A stretch of 64,000 bases of DNA, taken from positions 1,116,001 to 1,180,000 of the forward strand of contig JAHBTP010000001.1 of NCBI GenBank assembly GCA_019638485.1, given 5' to 3'. This document shows, piece by piece, positions 56,401 to 64,000 of the stretch (within the stretch, counting starts at the first letter, position 1; each line of letters starts with the position of its first letter). A program made the translations under genes and the position numbers. The DNA is from Ferruginibacter sp. (GTDB lineage Bacteria; Bacteroidota; Bacteroidia; Chitinophagales; Chitinophagaceae). A model generated the notes under the pieces. It worked only from the letters and a program-made list of their open reading frames with translations. It ran no database searches and had not been told where the DNA came from.

Positions 56401-59400
56401 CCAATGTTAATCTGACCAATGAAGATTATCCGTACAGTACGCAGAATCAGGTGAGCGCAGATAAAAATGCAGCAGCGTGGGCAATGAATAAGATACTCTT
56501 ACCATCCGGCGGCATCATTACAGTAGATTATGAATCGGACAGCTATGCCTATGTGCAGAATAAAAAGGCTGCCGGCATGTACCAGATATTGGGATTTGGC
56601 ACAAGTGAAAGCAGCCTGCCTGCACCAGGCGACTTACCAAAATTGTATAACAATGACGGTTCGGAAAATGATAAGGTGTACATACAGCTACCTTTTGCCA
56701 TTAATACAACCGGAACGGAAGGTAGGAAGGAATTTGCTGCCCGTTACCTGCAAGATGTAAAGCAATTATACCTGAAGCTGGCAGTAACGATGCCTACCGG
56801 CTCGGGTCTGTCGGGTATTGCCGGAGAAGAGACTGTGCCGGTTTATGCTGACACTGCCGGTTACGGATTAATTAACTCAACAACCGCCTGGATAAAAGTT
56901 GCCGACATAGGAACAGGACATACACCAATGGTATCGGGAGCATTACAATTTTTAACCAAACAATTGCCCGGTAAAGCTTATAAAGGATATGATTTAAGTG
57001 ATGAAGGAGGTTTAAAGTCCATTATAACGGCAATGGGCGGTATGGTTAGTTCCGTCGGCTCCATGTTTAACGGAGAAATAAACACGTTAAAGAATGACCT
57101 GAAATGCCAGCAGGTTGTTTTATATAAGTGTTTTGCCAGGCTTACTAATCCTACAAGAAATAAATTAGGAGGCGGGCATCGTGTAAAGCGCATTGTAATC
57201 AGCGACAGTTGGGATAAAATGACAGGTCAGATGAAGGCCACTTATGGTAAAGAGTACAAATACACAACTACCGAATTAGTGAATGGGAAATTAGAAACCA
57301 TCAGCAGTGGTGTAGCCAGTTGGGAACCTTCTATCGGTGGCGATGAAAACCCTAACCGGGAAATCATGCGTTTTGTTGACCATAATAAAGGAGGCCCTTA
57401 TGATTACGGTACTGTTGAAATGCCACTTGGAGAAATGTTTTATCCATCACCGATGGTAGGTTATAGCCGTATTGAAATAGTATCTATTCACAGGGATACG
57501 GTAAAGAATCAGCCTACACGCCAGGTAACGGAATTTTATACCAATAAGGAATTTCCTTATAAATCCTCCTGTACGGATTTGAAAGGTGATGCCAATGCAC
57601 GCTACGAGCCGGCCAAGATCATGCAGCTATTGCGTATTGACATGATGAAAGGAATTGCACAGTCGCAGGGCTTTTTGGTAGAAACCAATGATATGAACGG
57701 TAAAGAAAAAAGCAATGCTGTATATACGGTGAATGATCCTGTAAACCCTACTTCCTACACACAATATTTTTACAATACCAAACAGGTAAGCAATAATACT
57801 TACAACTTCAATCATGATTTCCCGGTTATCAGCCGTGCTGACGGAAAAGTTACCAATGCTGTTATCGGAAGGGATATTGAAGTGATGACAGATTTCAGGG
57901 AACATCACAGCGAAACCATAACGGCTAACCTGAGCATCAATTTTGATGGTTTTATTGTGGGCTTTTTCCCTATTCCCCTTATCAATTTATTGCAACCGGT
58001 AACCAGGGAAGGTACGATGTATCGTTCGGCATCACTGTTAAAGTTGGTAACACACTACGGTATAATGGATAGCATAGTTGTAATTGACAAAGGCAGCATG
58101 GTTAGTACAAAAAACCTGGTGTATGACGCTGAAACGGGCAACCCATTGCTTACCCGTACACAGAATGAGCATAACAAACCTGTATATACTTTCAATTATC
58201 CTGCACATTGGGCGTATAGCGGAATGGGGCTGGCGTATAAGAATATTGATGCGGTTTATTCAGGTTTGGAATTCAGACATGGCATATTGACCAACCCTCC
58301 TACTGGAATATTTAACGTTCTGGAAAGTGGTGATGAGATATATGTTGATGTACGCAACAACAGTTTACTCTCAGAGCAATTACCCTGCGATGGGGCGTTG
58401 AATAAAAATAATCCTTGGGACACTTTGCGAACAACAGCAAATACGTTCAAAATTTGGGCCGTTAATATGCAAAAAGCCGGAGGGGTAAGTTCCGAATGGG
58501 TTTTTATGGATGCCAATGGAAACCCTTTTAATGCAGCATTGGGGCCTGACCCTGCCTTTAAAGGAGCAACTATCCGTATTATACGCAGTGGGAAGCGTAA
58601 TATGCTGGACCAGTCGGTAGCTGCGGTAACCAGCTTAAATTACCCCATCGTCAATGGCCAGTTGGTATTCAATGAAGCTACTAATATCATACAAACTTCT
58701 GCCGCCACGTTTAAAGATAACTGGCGGGTAGATAATAGCTTTTATAAGATAACAGAAACTGTGGACAGTTCTGTAAATGCGAAAGTACATAGGGCAGATT
58801 TATCTCCGCAAGACTTTTTAAATATCCGGTGGAAACACGAATGGAGAGAATTAGGAGGCTCTAACTATCACGCAGATCTGGCTATAGAAGCAAACAAGGA
58901 AGCAGGTATGCCCTTAGTTAAAAACACCGGCAATTATAAACAACATGGTAATTATTATAAGTGGGATGACAGAAGGGCTGGTTTTATTTTATATGATTAT
59001 CAAACCGTCCCTGCTAACAGCAATGTATATAAGGCAATGCTATCAATGTACTCACATTCCAATCAACCATTGTATAATAGCCCGCCATATCCTTCTTCGT
59101 CTCACTCGGGTTTTCATGGCGGCACAAATTCTTCCAGCAGTTATGACAACCTGCATTATTTGGGCTATGTAAGTGCCCTGCTCAAAGGATGGCACGCTTC
59201 AGCCTCAAATCCTAATCCTGACCCTGTACCCTGGGTGAATGATTATTTTAAAGCGGGTACGGCAAATCTTAGTTTGGGTACTGGTATTGTACCTTATGCG
59301 AATAGTTTTGGTGGAGCGAATTATTATGCTAATGGCTCTATAGATTCAAGGGTGAATGTAACACTTCCTCTATTGACAAACGGTACCAGTATTTTAGGAA

Positions 59401-61469
59401 ACCAGCGCAAGATTGGATTTAAAGTACGTTTAAGCATAGACGATGCAGATATCCCAACTCCGGGCAATAATAATAATAAATACTGGCTTCGCTGTTTTTG
59501 GTCGCCTAAAGCCACTGGCCCATGCAATAATACGGCTTCCAAATCTTATTCATCTAATGCAACTAATCCTGGCCTTTGCACATTCGCTGCTCCAAAGTTG
59601 TATTACTATTATTACCAGTGGGGCAATGTTGATTCGGTATATAACTACGATAATGATCCGTCTGTAAATGTGATGCTCACAAAACATATCAGTACAGTAA
59701 CGCACACTTATTGCAAATCCAAATTCGACCGTAAAGCCATGAATCCTTATGTAGAAGGAGTATTGGGCAACTGGAGGGTGGATAGTACTTACGCCTATTA
59801 TGGTGAACGTAAAGAAAGTGACTTTACAATTCCTCAGATAGATACGAGGATAGCAGGGACTATCAAAAATTATAAAACATTCTGGAGCTTCCCTAATACA
59901 CCTGCCAATCCTGATACAGCGGTATATTTATCCCGCAATCAGCAGGCTGCCGGCGTATGGGTTTGGAATAGCGCCATCACTCAATATAACCGTAAAGGAT
60001 ATGAGATAGAAAATACAGATCCTTTGGGCAGGTTTAATTCCGGCTTATATGGTTATAATCAACAGTTACCTGTTGCTATTGCCAATAATGCAAGGGTACG
60101 GGAAATCCTCTTTGACGGTTTTGAAGATTATGGCTATCAGACAGCAGTTAATTGTATCAGTTGCCAGCCACATCGTGCATTCAATTATTCTGCTGCTGTA
60201 ACAGCGAAGATTGATAGCACACAGCATCATAGTGGCAGGTACAGCCTCAGGCTTAATACCAACCAGAGCATCAGTATACAGGCTCCGGTTACTTCTGTAA
60301 CTGAAGCAAACATAGCTTACGGATTAAAGCTGCAAAATAAAACCACTTCCTATACCAATCAGGCATTAGGAACAAGCGGTACTGCCGGTAGCGGCTTAAA
60401 GGCAAGCTGGTATAACCATGCAATAAGCGGAACATACACTTCTCCGTTAGAACCTGCGCCAAGCAATACCTATCCGCAAGCAGCTTTAGTATATAGCCAG
60501 GCTGCGGCATCACCCGAAGTAGCAGCCGGTCAGCAATTGGGTACAAATGGAGTTACTGACAATTATTTCAGTGTAAAATGGGAAGGTAAGATACAGGCTC
60601 CGGCTACCGGTACTTTCTATTTCAGACCGGCTATACTGGATGACGGTTACCGCTTGCGCATCAATGGAACTACTATCAGCCAGCCGCAGCAATGGACAAA
60701 TGGCACTAACAACCAGCAAACGGTAAGCAATGGATTTGGCATGGTAGTAGGACAGGTTTATACTGTTGAAATCTCTTATTATAACTGGACAGGCATACAC
60801 CAATTTCAGTTACAGTGGAAAAAACCCGGAACGAACTCATTTGTAAAAGTTCCGTTGGAAAATCTATATACGCCAACGGCTACCAGTTTCCGGCAAGTGA
60901 TTACTACAGAGCAAACCTGTTACCGTTTAGACAGCAGCCAGGTTACCGGCAATGCGCTAACGGACAGTTTTTCTTTAATGCAAAACAGAAAAATGCTTCT
61001 TAGCGCATGGGTAAAAGTAGATACTCTCAAATGCTGTTTCCCTGCTACTTATGATAATGGCTCTAATAATATCTCATTGACATTTACCAATCCTGATGGC
61101 AGCACAACAACCCCGCCTCCTTTTAAACCATCGGGGGCTGTTATAGAAGGATGGCAGCGTTATGAAGCTGTTTTTGACGTGCCGGGCACAGCGGTAAATA
61201 TATCAGTTGAATTGAAAAATACGAGCGGCAGTAAAACGGTATTCTTTGATGATGTACGCATACAGCCTTACAATGCTAACATGAAATCCTATGTATATCA
61301 CAGCAGCAACCTGCGGCTGATGGCAGAACTGGATGAAAACAATTACAGCAGCTTCTATGAATATGATGATGACGGAACATTAACGAGAGTAAAAAAGGAA
61401 ACACAGTCAGGTATCAAAACCATCACGGAAACAAGGAGTGCTACACAAAAAAAAGTGAGTGAACAGTGA
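53478..61469 (+). CDS. Giant SpvB/RHS-like secreted protein with PA14 domain
   Basis: A 2,663-residue protein with a signal-like N-terminus ending near GGLKAQ (about residue 32). Residues about 125-185 (DNMVSPFTGDFSYNIPLLDVGGYPINMFYNSG, SWVGLGWNINPGTVTRN) are the entry pattern of SpvB/RHS-like shells. Most of the next 2,000 residues are beta-rich. A half jelly-roll (SGRYSLRLNTNQSI, about 2250) is followed by a PA14 domain (about 2297-2464: SGLKASWYNH, FYFRPAILDDGYRLRINGT, YTVEISYYNWTG, FQLQWKKPG). A second carbohydrate-binding-like part (WQRYEAVFDVPG, KTVFFDDVRIQPYN) and a YD/RHS-type tail (SSFYEYDDDGTLTRVKKET) end it. There is no obvious toxin domain and no type IX signal at the C-terminus. 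Role: probably surface-exposed adhesin or shell; inference. Confidence 0.78.
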   Translation: MLYRLSSRYQREAALTLLSVFFISGIGGLKAQVLNGDNRQSDYYAYSYGSKGYERSLTGNAKTVQPNDFLTPAAGDYGNDKGKKIKQLSTGLQNFSKKQSRTFDKADVGGPSQPEMTAFKSVGSDNMVSPFTGDFSYNIPLLDVGGYPINMFYNSGITMDQEASWVGLGWNINPGTVTRNMRGLPDDFNGSDSITKTQSFRDDKTFGLTVGGNIKLAGFPLSIGANMGLAWNNKLGVSSEAGVNAALSISSKSGSTKTYALTVGAGLNASSRSGAGYSPSISLQREMGKGSYGNLNGSIGVGYNYSSRMGLTSMHLDMNVSESYKRADDQKYTGSIDWASSSGTLSFAYPSVVPSITKPFTRENYSLELSMGGELYSVNLHGKIKGYYTRTFLADDDKVSYHPAYGMLYLQSANNNKDALLDFNRANDGVYTPNTPAIAMPVYTYDVFSINGEGTGGSFRAYRGDVGHMRDATVKTRENAFGLGVDLGFGNMVHVGADLNYVYSPTEIGDWVTNNMAGEAFSFRQNDKDYQAAYFKNPSEKTVPDAGFQTAMSGDELVRFKMANTASANPMLLPKLIRYDATKNVLGEKIVLTDSTKKFNRDKRTQVISFLNAEESERIGMNSKLYSYNSQGAYENKIIFSAGCNKTGIDSFYRNHDVNHTSLTQPAVLGGEVVPFRRMHHISEIDVLGNDGKKYVYGLPVYNKKQYNVTFSIDASEKVSNTKAVYTLGDNTVNNSKGRDWIMEKEEIPAYTHSYLLTELTSPNYVDVTGNGISEDDIGDAVKFNYTKYNDYKWRTPVGSNTASYSSGLKTDEKDDKAHYVYGEREQWYLYSVESKNMVARFYVKSDRKDGRPVVDENGTLDMNASNGMKRLDKISLFSKGDLTRYGDNAKPIKTIRFFQSYKLCKNTTAANELGSNIEPGQGKLTLDSIWITYNGNTRKPKSKYVFYYPADNNPNYSFEQSDRWGTFKPQTDNPNVNLTNEDYPYSTQNQVSADKNAAAWAMNKILLPSGGIITVDYESDSYAYVQNKKAAGMYQILGFGTSESSLPAPGDLPKLYNNDGSENDKVYIQLPFAINTTGTEGRKEFAARYLQDVKQLYLKLAVTMPTGSGLSGIAGEETVPVYADTAGYGLINSTTAWIKVADIGTGHTPMVSGALQFLTKQLPGKAYKGYDLSDEGGLKSIITAMGGMVSSVGSMFNGEINTLKNDLKCQQVVLYKCFARLTNPTRNKLGGGHRVKRIVISDSWDKMTGQMKATYGKEYKYTTTELVNGKLETISSGVASWEPSIGGDENPNREIMRFVDHNKGGPYDYGTVEMPLGEMFYPSPMVGYSRIEIVSIHRDTVKNQPTRQVTEFYTNKEFPYKSSCTDLKGDANARYEPAKIMQLLRIDMMKGIAQSQGFLVETNDMNGKEKSNAVYTVNDPVNPTSYTQYFYNTKQVSNNTYNFNHDFPVISRADGKVTNAVIGRDIEVMTDFREHHSETITANLSINFDGFIVGFFPIPLINLLQPVTREGTMYRSASLLKLVTHYGIMDSIVVIDKGSMVSTKNLVYDAETGNPLLTRTQNEHNKPVYTFNYPAHWAYSGMGLAYKNIDAVYSGLEFRHGILTNPPTGIFNVLESGDEIYVDVRNNSLLSEQLPCDGALNKNNPWDTLRTTANTFKIWAVNMQKAGGVSSEWVFMDANGNPFNAALGPDPAFKGATIRIIRSGKRNMLDQSVAAVTSLNYPIVNGQLVFNEATNIIQTSAATFKDNWRVDNSFYKITETVDSSVNAKVHRADLSPQDFLNIRWKHEWRELGGSNYHADLAIEANKEAGMPLVKNTGNYKQHGNYYKWDDRRAGFILYDYQTVPANSNVYKAMLSMYSHSNQPLYNSPPYPSSSHSGFHGGTNSSSSYDNLHYLGYVSALLKGWHASASNPNPDPVPWVNDYFKAGTANLSLGTGIVPYANSFGGANYYANGSIDSRVNVTLPLLTNGTSILGNQRKIGFKVRLSIDDADIPTPGNNNNKYWLRCFWSPKATGPCNNTASKSYSSNATNPGLCTFAAPKLYYYYYQWGNVDSVYNYDNDPSVNVMLTKHISTVTHTYCKSKFDRKAMNPYVEGVLGNWRVDSTYAYYGERKESDFTIPQIDTRIAGTIKNYKTFWSFPNTPANPDTAVYLSRNQQAAGVWVWNSAITQYNRKGYEIENTDPLGRFNSGLYGYNQQLPVAIANNARVREILFDGFEDYGYQTAVNCISCQPHRAFNYSAAVTAKIDSTQHHSGRYSLRLNTNQSISIQAPVTSVTEANIAYGLKLQNKTTSYTNQALGTSGTAGSGLKASWYNHAISGTYTSPLEPAPSNTYPQAALVYSQAAASPEVAAGQQLGTNGVTDNYFSVKWEGKIQAPATGTFYFRPAILDDGYRLRINGTTISQPQQWTNGTNNQQTVSNGFGMVVGQVYTVEISYYNWTGIHQFQLQWKKPGTNSFVKVPLENLYTPTATSFRQVITTEQTCYRLDSSQVTGNALTDSFSLMQNRKMLLSAWVKVDTLKCCFPATYDNGSNNISLTFTNPDGSTTTPPPFKPSGAVIEGWQRYEAVFDVPGTAVNISVELKNTSGSKTVFFDDVRIQPYNANMKSYVYHSSNLRLMAELDENNYSSFYEYDDDGTLTRVKKETQSGIKTITETRSATQKKVSEQ

Positions 61470-62329
61470 TAATCGAAAAAATGAATATTCGGGTAATGCA
61501 AAAAAATATGACAATGACAGTAAAGAAAATAGCAACCAGGTACATACTTACCGCAATGCTGATTACAGCATATACGGCATTAAAGGCGCAAAGTGTACCA
61601 TCAGGGGTTATACAAACCCTGCAATCTATTTACCACAACTATGATAGTGTTAAGTATTTGACTTTTGATGTAAAGTTTAACTATGGCAGTGATACGTTGT
61701 TGGGGAAATTTGATGCCGAACAGATGGATGGAACATATACGCTGGCTGGCAATAAAGCGAAATACCGCCTGGGCGATATTGATTTTATGCAGAACGATTC
61801 TTTTTTCATTGCTGTTTATAACAAAGACAGGCTTATTATGGTGGATGAGCCTAAAGCAATTAATACGGGAAGCCGGTTACCCATGCGTGAACAGATAGAT
61901 AGTTTGCTGTCTGTATACGCCGATCATTACAATATCGCTACTTATAATCTGAGTGCTGATACGGGTGTGATTCAGTTAACGGGAATAGACAGCCTTGCAC
62001 AATTTGACCGGTTTTCATTACAATATGATAATCGCAACTATATGCTTTACCAGGTATCTTACGATTATAAAGAACCGGCCGAACTCGACTCGGCAGTGCT
62101 GGAATCATATAAGATAAGTACAGGTACAACGGATGTGCCTTTGCAAAAGAAACGTTTTACTATTCGTTTTTTAAACTACCGCTATGACAACTATGATGAG
62201 GCTGTTTATGATGAAAATAATTATATCTGGTTTGAAAATGGAATGTGTAAGCCTTCTGCCAGGTACAATAGCTATAAAATCTACTATGTAAAACCTGCGG
62301 TACATTATTATGAGCAACGAGAGCAATAA
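61466..62329 (+). CDS. Secreted protein with possible LolA-like fold
   Basis: A 287-residue protein. Its GTG start at 61466 overlaps the giant gene's stop as GTGA; ATGs at 61481 and 61508 are alternatives, and the signal peptide (VKKIATRYILTAMLITAYTALKAQ) fits the later ones. The body (VIQTLQSIYHNYDSVKYLTFDVKFNYGSDTLLGKFDAEQMDGTYTLAGNKAKYRLGDIDFMQ, quoted as one block to show the pattern; residues about 50-110) resembles the half-barrel of LolA/outer-membrane lipoprotein carrier-like proteins. Such folds carry lipid or lipidated clients. The similarity is by eye and weak. Tight coupling suggests it serves the giant protein. Confidence 0.65.
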   Translation: MIIEKMNIRVMQKNMTMTVKKIATRYILTAMLITAYTALKAQSVPSGVIQTLQSIYHNYDSVKYLTFDVKFNYGSDTLLGKFDAEQMDGTYTLAGNKAKYRLGDIDFMQNDSFFIAVYNKDRLIMVDEPKAINTGSRLPMREQIDSLLSVYADHYNIATYNLSADTGVIQLTGIDSLAQFDRFSLQYDNRNYMLYQVSYDYKEPAELDSAVLESYKISTGTTDVPLQKKRFTIRFLNYRYDNYDEAVYDENNYIWFENGMCKPSARYNSYKIYYVKPAVHYYEQREQ

Positions 62330-62404
62330 ATGAAGTTGACAGGTAATTATAAACAATAAAAAATTGCTTTTGAAGTGTAAAAGCGGACTATAAATATATT
62401 AAGT

Positions 62405-64000
62405 ATGCGTTTTATCAGTACAAAATTGAGCAGGGTTTGCCTGTCGATGATGGTGTTTTTGGGGGCCGGTAATATTGCAGGCGCTGCCACCGATCCCGTA
62501 GTAACCAAACCTATACTTGGAAGCCAGGGACAATTTTTGGTGAATACGGAGAGCTATGCCAAAGACATCAAATATTTCAGTTTGTCTGTGGCCAATCGCA
62601 ATGCCATTCAGAATAACAGCATACTCAACATGGTAGGTGTGGGTATTGATGAGCAAAGCAATTATTATATCCGCAGTAACTTTTCCGTAACCGTAACACT
62701 TCAAATTACTACCTATGACAACAATGAATCTGCAACGGGTACATACAACAAAACATTTACGGTAAATTATGATACCGCTGCCGGGGCAAAATATAAAAGC
62801 CTCGATTATACAACTTACTCAAATGCTTTTGCACTCAGGGCAAAGATCATTAGCATTGATAGCGGTAATGTAAATTGGCCTGTAAGCAATGTTTTAAAAG
62901 TAGAAAACCAATTAACTGCCACAAGAGATTATCTTTTTAATTGCAACCTTGCATTAGACGGAATAAATACTACTTTATCGGCATCAAACAATGAACTGGC
63001 TACAGCCTGGACACAACCTTCGCTGGATAATAATGCCGGTGTAACAGAATACGATTTGGAATGGGCATGGATAGATGAAGGAGCAATCGCCGGGTATAAA
63101 AACGGAAATAATTTTGTTCAGGATTTAATATTTACCAACAATGCTACGAGAGTAAGCATTAGCGGGTCATCGTACAATATTCCCTTATTATATGATGATA
63201 CAGGAAGGATTTTTATCCGGGTGCGGCCGGTACAACTGCGTACAGATGGCCAGAGAATCGAAGGCAAATGGAGCTGGATACTAAATGACGCCAATCAGCC
63301 TGCAGAAAGCAGCAATCCTGTATTCTATGCTTTTTATGGACATGAGGATAAGCTCAACTGGCAGGTAAGCACCGGTTTTGCAGAAGAAGGAAAGCGTAAA
63401 AGTGTTATTCAGTATTTTGATGGCAGCTTACGCAGCCGCCAGACCGTTACAAAAGACAATACGAGTAACACGACCGTTGTAGCTGAATCATTCTATGATT
63501 ACCAGGGAAGGGCTGTGCTTCAGGTATTGCCTGCTCCTACATTAAATACCGCCATAGCTTATGTAAAGAATTTTAACCAGGCCATTGGGTATAATGAATA
63601 TCCCAAGAGCGTATATGATAAGCTGGATGCCGGTGCAACGGTATGTGGTAATCCTGCCAAACCTTTTAATACGGATTTTGGTACGGCCAATTATTATTCA
63701 GCGAAAAACCCCATGCTGCCTGCCGATGCACTGGCAAAGTATATTCCTGATGCAACTGCCACTAATCCCAATGAAGCATGGTCATTTACCGAAACAAGAT
63801 TATCACCCGATGGCCGGGTGGCAGCACAAGGTGGTGTTGGCATTACACATCAGCTCGGAAGCGGCCATGAAACCAAATACTATTATGAAAGCCCGGCACA
63901 GGAAGAACTGGACGCCTTGTTTGGAACGGACGTAGGCGTAGCCAGCCATTACTTTAAAAATATGGTAAAGGATGCCAATGGGCAGTTTAGCGTAAGCTAT
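62405..64000 (+). CDS. RHS-type secreted protein (DUF6443-like), C-terminus off the right edge
   Basis: The frame opens with ATG at 62405 and is open to the last base (532 codons). A signal peptide (MRFISTKLSRVCLSMMVFLGAGNIAGA) leads into Ig-like beta segments. Residues about 315-400 carry the N-terminal pattern of Bacteroidota RHS-repeat proteins (KRKSVIQYFDGSLRSRQTVTKDN, AESFYDYQGRAVLQVLPAPT), and then YYESPAQEELDALFGTDVG. These proteins usually continue with long YD/RHS repeats and a variable C-terminal effector, which would lie beyond the window. It follows the LolA-like gene by 75 bases. Confidence 0.72.
   Translation, partial: MRFISTKLSRVCLSMMVFLGAGNIAGAATDPVVTKPILGSQGQFLVNTESYAKDIKYFSLSVANRNAIQNNSILNMVGVGIDEQSNYYIRSNFSVTVTLQITTYDNNESATGTYNKTFTVNYDTAAGAKYKSLDYTTYSNAFALRAKIISIDSGNVNWPVSNVLKVENQLTATRDYLFNCNLALDGINTTLSASNNELATAWTQPSLDNNAGVTEYDLEWAWIDEGAIAGYKNGNNFVQDLIFTNNATRVSISGSSYNIPLLYDDTGRIFIRVRPVQLRTDGQRIEGKWSWILNDANQPAESSNPVFYAFYGHEDKLNWQVSTGFAEEGKRKSVIQYFDGSLRSRQTVTKDNTSNTTVVAESFYDYQGRAVLQVLPAPTLNTAIAYVKNFNQAIGYNEYPKSVYDKLDAGATVCGNPAKPFNTDFGTANYYSAKNPMLPADALAKYIPDATATNPNEAWSFTETRLSPDGRVAAQGGVGITHQLGSGHETKYYYESPAQEELDALFGTDVGVASHYFKNMVKDANGQFSVSY

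Noticed and set aside
47872..64000. Second attachment site matching the tRNA-Ser 3' end
   Set aside because: Reading the rest of the window gave no copy of the core; short CTCCG matches are too small.

Overview
The window comes from a Bacteroidota chromosome, most like Chitinophagales or related families. The evidence is an AT-rich genome, few purine-rich ribosome sites, many promoter -7 elements of the TAnnTTTG type, secreted proteins ending their signal peptide in xAQ, Bacteroidota-only families (DUF4199, alternative GlmU, type-B L31, long Lgt) and very large surface proteins. Assignments rest on reading motifs by eye; no database search was run.

Layout. (1) 1-6981, minus: the N-terminal 2,327 residues of a giant secreted protein with three tandem Ig-like plus beta-helix modules and an IgGFc-binding-like domain, running off the left edge. 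(2) 7348-12949, plus: a dihydroorotase homologue lacking its metal ligands, DUF4199, two glycosyltransferases, and the heptose genes hddA and gmhA. (3) 13063-21689, minus: a TetR regulator, then formate/nitrite channel, cytochrome b561-like protein, TolC, adaptor, S23-type four-helix protein, RND pump and DUF2141 in one tight run. A 16-bp perfect palindrome abuts the tetR -7 element, and a near-identical 19-bp copy lies at the start of tolC. (4) 22047-23332: hddC and gmhB, completing the GDP-D-glycero-D-manno-heptose route begun in region 2. (5) 23387-47871: mostly core genes (MFS pump, lepA, flippase and acetyltransferase, tpiA, alternative glmU, rpmE, yajQ, lgt, bacilliredoxin, hsp20, arginine decarboxylase, infC-rpmI-rplT, thrS, ABC-F, tRNA-Ser). 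(6) 47872-64000: a probable integrated island. A tyrosine recombinase follows tRNA-Ser(UGA), and composition shifts to visibly higher GC.

The island cargo is the most unusual part: an outer-membrane beta-barrel with a long coiled coil, an Ig/fibronectin-like secreted protein, a 2,663-residue SpvB/RHS-like protein with a PA14 domain, a small secreted protein with a possible LolA-like fold, and the start of an RHS-type protein that runs off the right edge. All five are co-oriented and closely spaced, and the five share signal peptides, so they look like one surface or export system.

Regulatory signals seen include many -7 elements (several of which settle start codons), one -33/-7 pair with ideal 19-bp spacing at tRNA-Ser, five stem-loop terminators, and a structured leader with its own promoter ahead of rpmI-rplT. 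No rRNA, CRISPR array or insertion sequence was seen.
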